Shown: positions 1 to 8,497 of the stretch, piece by piece | How the letters are laid out: each line of letters opens with the position of its first letter | How positions within the stretch are numbered: position 1 is the stretch's first letter | Source of the DNA: Thermaurantimonas sp046295455 | Lineage (GTDB): Bacteria; Bacteroidota; Bacteroidia; Flavobacteriales; Schleiferiaceae | Direction: 5' to 3' | DNA length: 64,000 nucleotides | Assembly: GCA_046295455.1 (NCBI GenBank) | Contig: JBKBNI010000010.1 | Span: 22,352-86,351, forward strand | Notes under the pieces: model-generated | The model's input: only the letters and a program-made list of their open reading frames with translations | What the model was told of the DNA's origin: nothing | Databases searched by the model: none | Translations under genes and position numbers: made by a program

Positions 1-1166
1 TCATCCGGATACACCTCCCGACCAATGATATAACCCATGATCCAGTCGGATACATCCAAATTGTAGGTTCCAAAAGCTCTTCCCTTTCTTTCTCCGATTA
101 CGCGTTTACCGTGCATACAATCTATGACTTCAGCTATAGCAGAGTCCATAAACTCTGATGATTCATAGAGGTTTTTAGATTCTAGCTCTTCATCCAACCA
201 TACTCCTTGCATCAGCCAGAGGGGTCTTTCAAAATGCTCCCTGTTAAATTCATCTAAAACTTCATAAAATCTTGGAAAATGCAATGTATAGGTTCTGACC
301 GAATTAAAGCCTGCTTCCCAAATGTACTTAAGCCATCGGTAATATTCTTCTTTTGATGCTGCCAGATTTCCCGGATTAGTACCAGGGGTAGATATCCCAA
401 GACAGATGCCATTTATGAATAACGGCTCGTACGTATTATCGGATTTTCTTATGGCTAAATAATGATCTACGGTCTTAAATGGCAGAGAATCTTCCTTAAA
501 AAGAACCCAATTGTGTACAGTCTTGCCTTGCGGAGAAAATTTTGGATTGAAATAATCCTTGTAGCCAACGGCTTTTACACTAACCTGATAGAATGCAATA
601 ATATTTTCGAGCAAAATTTCAGGATCGAGATTATTAGGACTTATGGATGAAGAGGGTGCATTTTTTAACTTCAAGACTTTTTTTGCTATGGTTGTTTTAC
701 CCGAAACGATTTGAATGATGTACATACCTTCGGGTACCTCTGCACCAGTTTGATCTCTGCCATCCCATGTGAAATAGTTATACTCTTCTTGCAAGGGCCC
801 ATTGTGCAACTGTCTGACAACCTGGCCAATCCGATTAACCACAGAAATATTCGCTCGAACAGATCTCAGTGCATAGACAATGTAATTAGTCTGATTGCTG
901 AATGGGTTTGGAAACACATCAAATACAACAAAAGGTCTTTTATCAGATTCTTTTTCAAAAAACGGAAGATTTATTTTGTAAAATCCTGAGGCGTCGGCCT
1001 GGGTGGAATAAACCTTTCCAGTGGATGCAGAAGTAAACTCGAGGCGCGCATTTGGAACAGGCTGCGCCCATTTATTTCGGACAAAACCTTCTATCATCTG
1101 AGCGTTGACCAGATGAAGACTCGATATAACAATCAAACCGATCTTCGCCCAAATACCTACTTTCAT
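1..1166 (-). CDS. Secreted glycoside-hydrolase-like protein, N-terminal 388 residues (3' end outside window)
   Basis: An open minus-strand frame runs from an ATG at 1166 off the left edge. It begins with a signal peptide (MKVGIWAK..., cleavage near residue 23 after VNAQ). A short carboxypeptidase-regulatory-like beta domain follows (about 24-65), then a PNPF segment and a FlgD-like Ig domain (about 75-150, with WDGRDQTGAEVPEGMY). From about residue 225 there is the start of a catalytic-looking region (NGICLGIS, WEAGFNSVRTYTLHFP) that resembles the opening strands of GH2/GH5-type TIM barrels. It is probably exported and surface or matrix associated. The active-site residues lie beyond the window, so family and substrate are open. 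The frame was read by hand and contains no stop across the whole 1166 bases. Confidence 0.75.
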   Translation of the reverse strand, partial: MKVGIWAKIGLIVISSLHLVNAQMIEGFVRNKWAQPVPNARLEFTSASTGKVYSTQADASGFYKINLPFFEKESDKRPFVVFDVFPNPFSNQTNYIVYALRSVRANISVVNRIGQVVRQLHNGPLQEEYNYFTWDGRDQTGAEVPEGMYIIQIVSGKTTIAKKVLKLKNAPSSSISPNNLDPEILLENIIAFYQVSVKAVGYKDYFNPKFSPQGKTVHNWVLFKEDSLPFKTVDHYLAIRKSDNTYEPLFINGICLGISTPGTNPGNLAASKEEYYRWLKYIWEAGFNSVRTYTLHFPRFYEVLDEFNREHFERPLWLMQGVWLDEELESKNLYESSEFMDSAIAEVIDCMHGKRVIGERKGRAFGTYNLDVSDWIMGYIIGREVYPD

Positions 1167-1291
1167 TATAAAAAAAATTTGTTTCAAAAATACCAAAAGA
1201 TATTCCTTAAAATATCAATCTCAACATTTAAAATTCAAACTTTTATAAAACACTTATTTTCAACAATTTAAATAAATTTAGAAAAATTTGA

Positions 1292-2365
1292 TTAAAAGTT
1301 GGAAATTTCTTGTTTTGGGAAAAGCAGTTTCCGGAATACGAAAATGGTATCTGTATCAGATTGAAAATTATGGGAATAAAACGGCCAGATGACATCTTTA
1401 GCCGGTCCTCTGACTCCATCTCCAAAGAGTGTTAAGGATTTTATCATCCATGCTTCATCCCAAAGACCTTGGGAAATAAAGCTATTGAGTATCAACGCAC
1501 CTCCTTCTACTTGCAGGCTTTGAATGTTCCGATGATGCAACTCGTCCATGAGAGCGTTGAGCCAGGTCCAGTCGTCTGTCATCCGTAGGGCGATGTCTTC
1601 TTTCCGGGCATATCGACGGTCAACGATTCGGATTGCTGGGTTTTCGGATTGAAAGATTTTGAGAGATTCAGATAACTTTCTTCGGCGATCTACGACAAAT
1701 CGCAGTGGATTGGTGCCGTCTACTCTTCGCGTGGTCAGGGATGGATTGTCTACTGCAGCCGTCTTTGAGCCGATAAGGATAGCCTGGATGGATGCACGCA
1801 ATTGATGCGCCAACCGCAAGGATTGAGGACTGCTGACAAGGATCGGATGACCTGAGGATTGCGAACGGGGAGCTAAAAAACCATCTGCTGATTCTGCCCA
1901 TTTCAGATGAATGAAGGGACGCTTCAGTGTATGATAGGTAAAGAAATGTCGGTTTATCTCCCAGCCCTTTGCCTCTTCCACTCCGGTGATGACTTCAGTT
2001 TGATGAGATTGCAGCATGTGCACACCCCTGCCGGATACCAAAGGATTTGGATCAAGGTTTGAAACCACAACTTTTGGAATTTTTTTATCAATGATGAGCA
2101 ATGAGCACGGTGGTGTGCGGCCATAGTGCGAACAGGGCTCAAGATTAACATAGAGCGTGGATTTTGATAAGAGGCTTTCATCTTTGACAGATCTGATGGC
2201 TATCACCTCAGCATGGGGCTCTCCGGGCATGCGATGCCAACCCTCACCGATTATCCTGCCTTGATATACCAGTATAGCCCCCACTACAGGATTGGGACGA
2301 GCCGTATATCTGCCATGAGCAGCAAGGTGAAAGCATCGATGCATGTATTGGATGTGTTCATCCAT
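1292..2365 (-). CDS. ribD: Bifunctional riboflavin biosynthesis deaminase/reductase RibD
   Basis: RibD deaminates 2,5-diamino-6-ribosylamino-pyrimidinone phosphate and then reduces its ribosyl side chain, two cytosolic steps of riboflavin synthesis. The N-terminal deaminase zinc site is complete: HAE at 51-53 and PCSHYGRTPPC at 77-87. The C-terminal reductase (about 150-357) has the usual HLKWAESADGFLA opening and a VEGG segment. The length of 357 aa is normal. The start ATG overlaps the uvrB stop by one base (TGATG), so the two are translationally coupled and ribD is the second gene of a uvrB-ribD transcript. The other riboflavin genes are not in this window. Confidence 0.95.
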   Translation of the reverse strand: MDEHIQYMHRCFHLAAHGRYTARPNPVVGAILVYQGRIIGEGWHRMPGEPHAEVIAIRSVKDESLLSKSTLYVNLEPCSHYGRTPPCSLLIIDKKIPKVVVSNLDPNPLVSGRGVHMLQSHQTEVITGVEEAKGWEINRHFFTYHTLKRPFIHLKWAESADGFLAPRSQSSGHPILVSSPQSLRLAHQLRASIQAILIGSKTAAVDNPSLTTRRVDGTNPLRFVVDRRRKLSESLKIFQSENPAIRIVDRRYARKEDIALRMTDDWTWLNALMDELHHRNIQSLQVEGGALILNSFISQGLWDEAWMIKSLTLFGDGVRGPAKDVIWPFYSHNFQSDTDTIFVFRKLLFPKQEISNF

Positions 2366-4380
2366 CAGGCTTTAGTCATTTCTTTTAGTCTTGCTTCCAT
2401 CGTGAGCATTTTGTCCCGGAGCTGAGCAGCAGTGATAAAATCGAGCGACTTTGCCGCTTGTTCCATCTCTTTTCGTATTTTTTCAATGTTTTTACGGATG
2501 GCTTCGGGCGCTATGTATCGTTCTGCCTCTGGCTCTGCAGCTATAATGTTGTTTTCTGTGGATTCATCTGTTTTCGGTGAACGCGTCGCGATTGGCAAGT
2601 GTGTATCAAAAGATTTTTGAAGTACCTGAGGAGAGATGCCGTGTCGGGCATTGTACTCGCTTTGGATCGCCCGTCTTCTGTTGGTTTCGTCGATGGTACG
2701 CTGCATACTGTCTGTGATGGAGTCTGCATACATGATCGCCATGCCGTTTGGATGGCGTGCCGCGCGACCTATGGTTTGCACAAGTGACCTTTCATTTCGG
2801 AGGAAACCTTCTTTATCAGCATCGAGGATGGCCACCAGTGACACTTCAGGCAAGTCAAGACCTTCACGGAGGAGATTCACGCCGATAAGCACGTCAAAAA
2901 GCCCCATTCTCAGATCTCTCAGAATTTCTACACGCTCTAAAGTGTCCACGTCTGAATGAATATATCTGCACCGAATTCCAAAGCGTGAAAAATATTTATA
3001 CAGCTCTTCTGCCATCCGTTTGGTAAGGGTAGTGACCAGTACACGTTCATCCTGATCTACACGTTTCTGAATTTCATCCATCAGATCATCTATCTGGTTG
3101 GATGTAGGTCGTACCTCGATGATGGGATCAAGCATGCCGGTCGGACGGATGAGTTGTTCGACGATGACTCCGCCTGAAGATTGGAGCTCGTACTCTCCCG
3201 GAGTCGCACTAACATAAATTACCTGATGAATCAGCGCTTCAAATTCTTCAAAGCGTAAAGGCCGGTTGTCAAGTGCCGCAGGCAAACGAAATCCATATTC
3301 TACCAATGTCTCCTTACGACTGCGATCGCCTCCATACATGGCACGCACCTGAGGTATGGTCACGTGACTTTCATCGACGATGAGCAGCCAGTCAGAAGGA
3401 AAGTAATCTATCAAGCAGAATGGTCGGGTGCCCGGTGCTCTGCCGTCCAGATATCTGGAGTAATTTTCAATGCCACTGCAATAGCCAAGTTCTTTGATCA
3501 TCTCCAGGTCAAAATTTGTACGCTCTTCCAGGCGTTTGGCTTCCAAAGGCTTACCATTTTTAAGGAAGAATTCGGTCTGAACCACTAAGTCGTCCTGAAT
3601 CTGTCGAATGGCCTCCTGCAGACGTACCGGAGAAGTCATAAAAATATTGGCCGGATAAATTCGAACCCGTTCAAATTCGGACAGTACAGTCCCATCTACA
3701 GGGTCAATCTCTTCAAGTATTTCAATCTCGTTGCCCCAGAAATGTATCCGTATAGCATGATCGCTGTACGCAGGATAGATGTCTATGATATCTCCCTTTA
3801 CCCGAAATCGCCCTCTGGCAAACTCATGCATTGTGCGGCTATATAGCGAGCTTACCAGCTGGTGCAAGAGTTTGGTGCGTGCAATGGCTTGTCCTTTGTG
3901 AAGTTCAATTACTCCTTTTGAAAACTCCTCAGGATTGCCTATACCATAAAGACAACTAACCGAAGCCACCACCAGCACGTCTCTCCGACCACTTAGAAGG
4001 GAGGATGTCGTACTGAGCCGAAGTTTTTCGATCTCTTCGTTTATCGATAAGTCCTTTTCGATATAGGTATTGGTAGCGGGAATAAATGCTTCAGGCTGGT
4101 AATAATCGTAATAAGACACAAAATATTCGACTGCATTGTGAGGAAAAAATTGCTTGAACTCTCCATACAGCTGTGCTGCCAATGTCTTATTATGACTTAA
4201 AATCAAAGTTGGTCTTTGAATCCGGGCAACTACATTGGCCATTGTAAATGTCTTTCCACTACCTGTCACTCCAAGTAGTGTCTGGGCTCTTTCACCATTT
4301 CGGATACCTTCGACAAGCTGTCGAATGGCCTCCGGCTGATCACCGGTCGGTGTGTACGGCGCTACTAGTTTAAAATCCAT
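2365..4380 (-). CDS. uvrB: Excinuclease ABC subunit B, UvrB
   Basis: UvrB is the damage-verifying helicase-like subunit of UvrABC nucleotide excision repair. At 671 aa it is full length. The Walker A GVTGSGKT is at 37-44, followed by the beta-hairpin region SYYDYYQPEAFIP, the DESH Walker B, and a conserved helicase C-terminal half with QTIGRAARH. A C-terminal UVR motif near 630-665 (KEMEQAAKSLDFITAAQLRD) binds UvrA/UvrC. It is the first gene of a two-gene unit with ribD. A TAGTTTTG element at 4399-4392 sits about 12 bases upstream of the ATG and fits the Bacteroidota -7 sequence. Confidence 0.97.
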   Translation of the reverse strand: MDFKLVAPYTPTGDQPEAIRQLVEGIRNGERAQTLLGVTGSGKTFTMANVVARIQRPTLILSHNKTLAAQLYGEFKQFFPHNAVEYFVSYYDYYQPEAFIPATNTYIEKDLSINEEIEKLRLSTTSSLLSGRRDVLVVASVSCLYGIGNPEEFSKGVIELHKGQAIARTKLLHQLVSSLYSRTMHEFARGRFRVKGDIIDIYPAYSDHAIRIHFWGNEIEILEEIDPVDGTVLSEFERVRIYPANIFMTSPVRLQEAIRQIQDDLVVQTEFFLKNGKPLEAKRLEERTNFDLEMIKELGYCSGIENYSRYLDGRAPGTRPFCLIDYFPSDWLLIVDESHVTIPQVRAMYGGDRSRKETLVEYGFRLPAALDNRPLRFEEFEALIHQVIYVSATPGEYELQSSGGVIVEQLIRPTGMLDPIIEVRPTSNQIDDLMDEIQKRVDQDERVLVTTLTKRMAEELYKYFSRFGIRCRYIHSDVDTLERVEILRDLRMGLFDVLIGVNLLREGLDLPEVSLVAILDADKEGFLRNERSLVQTIGRAARHPNGMAIMYADSITDSMQRTIDETNRRRAIQSEYNARHGISPQVLQKSFDTHLPIATRSPKTDESTENNIIAAEPEAERYIAPEAIRKNIEKIRKEMEQAAKSLDFITAAQLRDKMLTMEARLKEMTKA

Positions 4381-4391
4381 ATAATACTGTG

Positions 4392-4399
4392 CAAAACTA
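4392..4399 (-). promoter_or_regulatory. Putative -7 promoter element for uvrB-ribD
   Basis: Read on the minus strand this is TAGTTTTG, a match to the Bacteroidota TAnnTTTG element. Its 3' end is about 12 bases from the uvrB ATG, so the leader would be very short. No convincing TTG -33 element was seen at the right distance, so this is suggestive only. Confidence 0.4.
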
Positions 4400-4831
4400 T
4401 AAAAAAGCCATGCCTTGATAAAAGTTCATTCTAATCATAGCTCTAGCATTCGTGTATCATTAATAGGTCTTGCTTTCATTGAGGCTTCTTTGTCCCGACC
4501 AGTGATCGATGTTTGTCTCTATCTGGAGATGCTATATTGTAGAATTAAATTACTTCATAGGCTACTAATTCCTGTACACGGCGTCTTCAGGTAGGGTTTT
4601 AAAAATCTTATACATTTAAAGGTCAGTTTATCAACCGGACACACATTTACACAAATTGTTTCAATTTATATTAATTGGATGATCGTCTCTTTTTACCCTG
4701 GAATCTGAAATTGATTAAAATTAAGTAAGAAAAATTTTTCGTCTCTTCATAAGGTTTGAAATCTGTTTCACAAACTATGCAGGCAAGGTTACATTTCGAT
4801 GTTCGACCTTTGATATGTGTAATTTTTTTTT
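4400..4831. other. Gene-free stretch upstream of uvrB
   Basis: About 430 AT-rich bases between uvrB and the small plus-strand gene at 4832. I see no reading frame of interest, no hairpin terminator and no RNA gene here. It probably carries the start region of the small gene. Confidence 0.5.
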
Positions 4832-5083
4832 ATGAACCAGGCCAAAAAATCATATTACCAAAAAAATAAGCAAAAAATACTCTCAAAATTAAAAGAAAAA
4901 TATCAATCAGACGAATCCTATCGTGAAAAAATCAAGGCTAAATACAGAGAATTATATCATTCAAATGAAGAATATAGAGAAAAGGTATTAAAGCGAGCCA
5001 AAAAACGCTATCATGAAGATGAGAATTATAGAAATATAACTCTTGAAAGGGCTAAAAGTCGGAATAAAAAAACTAATTCTTGA
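4832..5083 (+). CDS. Small charged protein made of three 18-residue repeats
   Basis: This 83-aa, strongly basic protein is rich in Lys, Glu, Tyr and Arg and has no Cys or Trp. Residues about 24-77 form three tandem 18-residue units beginning YQSDESYREK, YHSNEEYREK and YHEDENYRNI, each ending in a K/R-rich helix segment. It is predicted to be fully helical with no signal peptide. Proteins with comparable Y-x-x-D/N-E-x-Y-R repeats exist in various bacteria and viruses, but I know of no established function; nucleic-acid binding is only a guess from charge. It overlaps the convergent gene at 5073 by 11 bases at the 3' ends. The repeat pattern, kept in frame, is the main reason to accept it as a real gene. 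Confidence 0.55.
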   Translation: MNQAKKSYYQKNKQKILSKLKEKYQSDESYREKIKAKYRELYHSNEEYREKVLKRAKKRYHEDENYRNITLERAKSRNKKTNS

Positions 5084-5957
5084 TCATAAATTCCAGCGTT
5101 TTTTTATCAATCCTGTACAAGGTTGCTTTGTTTTTTTTATTTTTTTCATTGGAGATGTAAATATAGCGCTCTCCTGAGGCCACAGACTCAAACTGATCCC
5201 ATCTGCCCAATCCTATTGATATTGTTTTTTCAAATTTATCAATCTCAATTAAAAAAAGTTTATCATACCCGATGGCAATCAGGTGATTATCAGACCATAT
5301 ATCGGCACCAGAAATCCAATGCAATTCCATTAGCCCCAAACCGGTAAAAAGCGAATCGGCAGGCATCAGAGCGTAATGGCCTGATTCCGCAGGTATCCTG
5401 TAGTAATAGGCTTTTCCGTCAAACGGATAGGTTCGATTTTTTGTAATTAAAGACAGAGAATCATTGTAGAAAAACAAGGCCTCTGCATCGAAATATTTTT
5501 TATCTGAATCGGGCGGATATTTATCCTGGTTTTTATAAAAAAAACATATTGATACAACCGGATTTACACTGTCGGTACATGCGAGAAGATCGGCTTTAGA
5601 AATTTTATATATTACAAGCGTTTTTCTTTTATTGGAATTATTGCCAATATCACCAATAAAAATATTGCCCTCCTTGTCTTGTGCCATATCTTCCCAATCT
5701 ACATTTTCTGCTCCATTTACCCATACCTCCTTTACAATTTCACATCTTGTATTTACAGCATAGAGTTTTGGTTGATTGCCGCTATCGTTTATAAACCAAA
5801 GCAGGGTGTCGCCCCATGCCACCATCCCCGAATTTTCTTTCAATACGTTGGGCAGGGTGCAGAGTGCTTCAGGCACTACAGACTTGCTAATGCCTGTCAG
5901 TGCGGCAAATGTTAAAGCTATTTGGATGATAAGGTTTTCAAACTGAAGTACCGGCAT
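5073..5957 (-). CDS. Exported SdiA-regulated-like beta-propeller protein
   Basis: The open frame extends to 6053, but that extension overlaps the 3' end of queA. The ATG at 5957, just after the queA stop (5963), gives a 294-aa protein with a plausible hydrophobic signal region (about 5-24), so I use it. It contains DWEDMA at 87-92 followed by GNIFIGDIGNN, a signature of secreted propeller proteins related to the SdiA-regulated/esterase-like group. Repeated 40-50-residue blades follow. It is likely periplasmic or secreted and its function is unknown. It is close enough to queA (5 bases) to be its operon partner. It converges with the small gene at 4832. Confidence 0.7.
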   Translation of the reverse strand: MPVLQFENLIIQIALTFAALTGISKSVVPEALCTLPNVLKENSGMVAWGDTLLWFINDSGNQPKLYAVNTRCEIVKEVWVNGAENVDWEDMAQDKEGNIFIGDIGNNSNKRKTLVIYKISKADLLACTDSVNPVVSICFFYKNQDKYPPDSDKKYFDAEALFFYNDSLSLITKNRTYPFDGKAYYYRIPAESGHYALMPADSLFTGLGLMELHWISGADIWSDNHLIAIGYDKLFLIEIDKFEKTISIGLGRWDQFESVASGERYIYISNEKNKKNKATLYRIDKKTLEFMIKN

Positions 5958-5962
5958 GTCAG

Positions 5963-7186
5963 TTACTCTCTTTGGGTAAACAAAATACTGCTGTCTCCAT
6001 AGCTCAGAAATCGATAATCGTTTTGAAGGGCGTGATTGTAAATTTTTCGCCAATTTCCTTTAGTTACTGCTGAGACCAGGAGCAGAAGAGTACTTGATGG
6101 CTGATGAAAATTGGTAATCAGCGCGTCGATGGACTTTATTTTATATCCGGGCGCAATGATCAGATGCGTTTTAAGTTTGATGCCTGACTCAAGTCCCCGA
6201 CTGTGGAAAGTATTTAAAAGATGCTCAACGGATGCCTCGAATGTTATGTCATTCGGATGAGTAAATCCGCACCACTGGTCTATGTCCCGTGTTTCCAGCC
6301 TTCCTTCGGCAAGGGTGCGTACTCCAAGATGGTAAATGCTTTCTAAAGTTCGGAGACTAGTTGTGCCCACAGCAATGCGCGTCGGTTGCTGAAGGAGGCT
6401 CTCGAGAAGTGTAGGTGTAACTTCTATAAACTCTCCATGCATCTGATGCTGGGCGATGTATTCGGACTTTACAGGGGCAAAAGTGCCGGCACCTACATGA
6501 AGTGTCAAGAAGTTTATGGCTACGGATTTGGCCTTCAATGATTGGAACACCCTCTCTGTAAAATGCAAACCGGCAGTCGGAGCCGCCACCGATCCCTCCT
6601 GACGCGCGTAGATAGTCTGGTATCTGTGTCTGTCGAGCGCCTCATCAGGTCTTTTTAAATACGGAGGTAGGGGTACATGGCCGGCAAGCTCCAGAATTTC
6701 TGCAAAGGTGATCGGTGCATCCCATGAAAAGCGCACGAGAAATACATTGCCATCTCTGCCTGCCTTTTCGGCATAAAGCTCTAAGTCTCCCAGCGAGTGA
6801 GGTATGACCAGTCGTAATTTCTGTTTTTTCCATCGTTTTGCCTGTCCAACCATGCATTTCATGGTGACTGATCCCGTGCTTGCCAACGATGTAAACAGAT
6901 CATTTCCATCAGCAGCCTCAAGACAAAAGACCTCAATCGGACGGCCTCTTGCGTCCTGATCTTCAAAAAACAAGCGCGAAAACACGACTTTTGACTGATT
7001 AAAATACATAGAAGAGCCCTCCTCAATAAAAGACTCCAGAGCTGTAAACTGCGAATCAACAATGACTCCGTCTTTGTAAACCAATAGTTTGGACTGATCC
7101 CGATCGGGAAGCGGATAGGCAGCTATGCATTCTGAAGGTAAAGGATAGTCATAATCAGATATTTTGATATCAGGTATCAAATTCAT
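5963..7186 (-). CDS. queA: S-adenosylmethionine:tRNA ribosyltransferase-isomerase QueA
   Basis: QueA transfers the ribose part of SAM to preQ1 in tRNA, forming epoxyqueuosine at the wobble base. With the ATG at 7186 the protein has 407 aa, the size I expect for Bacteroidota members. It starts MNLIPDIKISDYDYPLP and keeps the family segments PSECIAAYPLPDRDQSKLL, GHVPLPPY (169-176) and APTAGLHFT (202-210). A longer frame reaches 7366 but adds 60 residues without family similarity and overlaps the divergent gene at 7220. A TACCTTTG element at 7220-7213 also argues for transcription starting near 7207, downstream of that longer start. Confidence 0.95.
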   Translation of the reverse strand: MNLIPDIKISDYDYPLPSECIAAYPLPDRDQSKLLVYKDGVIVDSQFTALESFIEEGSSMYFNQSKVVFSRLFFEDQDARGRPIEVFCLEAADGNDLFTSLASTGSVTMKCMVGQAKRWKKQKLRLVIPHSLGDLELYAEKAGRDGNVFLVRFSWDAPITFAEILELAGHVPLPPYLKRPDEALDRHRYQTIYARQEGSVAAPTAGLHFTERVFQSLKAKSVAINFLTLHVGAGTFAPVKSEYIAQHQMHGEFIEVTPTLLESLLQQPTRIAVGTTSLRTLESIYHLGVRTLAEGRLETRDIDQWCGFTHPNDITFEASVEHLLNTFHSRGLESGIKLKTHLIIAPGYKIKSIDALITNFHQPSSTLLLLVSAVTKGNWRKIYNHALQNDYRFLSYGDSSILFTQRE

Positions 7187-7212
7187 TAAACAGTGGTGTA
7201 AACTTGTGGTCA

Positions 7213-7220
7213 CAAAGGTA
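7213..7220 (-). promoter_or_regulatory. Putative -7 promoter element for queA
   Basis: TACCTTTG on the minus strand fits TAnnTTTG. It lies about 26 bases upstream of the chosen queA ATG, leaving a leader of roughly 20 bases, and it rules against the longer queA reading frame. It overlaps the start codon of the divergent glycosyltransferase gene. Confidence 0.5.
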
Positions 7221-8347
7221 TGAACCGCAAAAAGACCGTCATTGTATCTGCTACCAGCGATCTGGCTACCGACCAGCGCGTGCACAAGATCTGTCTCGAA
7301 CTGCTGCAAGCCGGTTTCTATGTCATCTGCGTGGGTCGGCAACTCAAGACCAGCCCGCCTTTGCATCGGGATTATCGTACCGTGAGATTCAGGTTGCCAG
7401 CTGAATCGGGAATTTTATTTTATGCATCTTATCAGGTCTGGCTCTTTTTTTTTCTGCTTTTTATGCGAGCCGAGGGTCTCTGGTCCAACGATCTGGATAC
7501 TTTGCTTCCAAACTGGGTGATTTCAAAGGTTAAACGTATCCCGCTGGCCTATGACAGCCATGAATATTTCTGCGGAAGTCCTGAGGTACTGTACAGGCCT
7601 TCGCGTTTTAAAGTTTGGAAAACACTCGAAAATATTCTGCTACCCAGACTCAAATGCATGCTCACCGTGAATGAGTCGATCGCTGAACTCTATTCATACG
7701 AATATGGCATCGAAGTGCAGTATGTGCGAAATATATCGCCTTTGCCTGCTGATATTCCAAATATTGACAGAAAATCCCTGGGCTTTCACGCAAGTGATTT
7801 TATCATCATTGTGCAGGGTAGAGGTTTGAATGTAGATCGGGGCACTGAAGAACTGCTGGAGGCTCTCCTTCTTTTACCGCAAGATATTAAAGTGCTCATC
7901 ATCGGCTCAGGCAATGCCTTGTCAGCCATCTTAAAGAAAATACATTCTCTGGATTTGTCAAGTCGGGTGAAATACCTTCCTCCCATGCCCTACAATCAAA
8001 TGCTCGGATACACCAAAATAGCTGATGCCGGCGCCTCTTTAGACAAAATAAATGCGCCCAACTACAAATACAGCCTCCCTAATAAAGTCTTTGATTTTAT
8101 TCATTGCAAAATTCCGGTTATCAGCAGTCAGGCCATAGAAGTGAAAAAAATCGTGGAGTACTACAGGATTGGAGAAATCATAAAAAGCCATTCGCCCGAA
8201 GATATTGCCGAGGCCATACGGACTGTGATGAGAAAAGGAAAATCTTCATATGCTAAAGGGTTGGACGCAGCTGCACAACAACTGACCTGGGAGAAGGAAT
8301 CAATAAAGTTAAGATCGTATATCGAAAAATGTTTTTCGACGCGCTAA
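7220..8347 (+). CDS. Glycosyltransferase, GT4-like
   Basis: A 375-aa cytosolic protein with the two-Rossmann GT-B layout. The N-terminal domain starts MNRKKTVIVSATSDLATDQR with the acceptor-side HKICLELLQAGF pattern. The C-terminal nucleotide-sugar domain has FIIIVQGRGLNVDRGTEELL and the typical EALLLLPQDIKVLIIGSG, followed by PNKVFDFIHCKIPVISS, which corresponds to the family's E-x7-E/donor loop region. A hydrophobic stretch near residues 68-85 (ILFYASYQVWLFFFLLF) may touch the membrane. It stands alone, divergent from queA, so its acceptor cannot be inferred. Cell-surface polysaccharide or lipid glycosylation is the general expectation. Confidence 0.85.
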   Translation: MNRKKTVIVSATSDLATDQRVHKICLELLQAGFYVICVGRQLKTSPPLHRDYRTVRFRLPAESGILFYASYQVWLFFFLLFMRAEGLWSNDLDTLLPNWVISKVKRIPLAYDSHEYFCGSPEVLYRPSRFKVWKTLENILLPRLKCMLTVNESIAELYSYEYGIEVQYVRNISPLPADIPNIDRKSLGFHASDFIIIVQGRGLNVDRGTEELLEALLLLPQDIKVLIIGSGNALSAILKKIHSLDLSSRVKYLPPMPYNQMLGYTKIADAGASLDKINAPNYKYSLPNKVFDFIHCKIPVISSQAIEVKKIVEYYRIGEIIKSHSPEDIAEAIRTVMRKGKSSYAKGLDAAAQQLTWEKESIKLRSYIEKCFSTR

Positions 8348-8497
8348 CTACTACAAACACATAATTCTTATGCCATACAAGGTCACACTCTCCAGATGCT
8401 GAATTAAAAAAATACATCCCTGTCGAATCAACCTGCGCATCCCGACCCTTCTACTAATTGATAAAAAATTGAATCATCGCTTCATTCACTCTCAATT

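Noticed and set aside
7187..7366. 60-residue N-terminal extension of QueA
   Set aside because: It has no QueA similarity, overlaps the divergent glycosyltransferase gene, and lies upstream of the likely promoter element.
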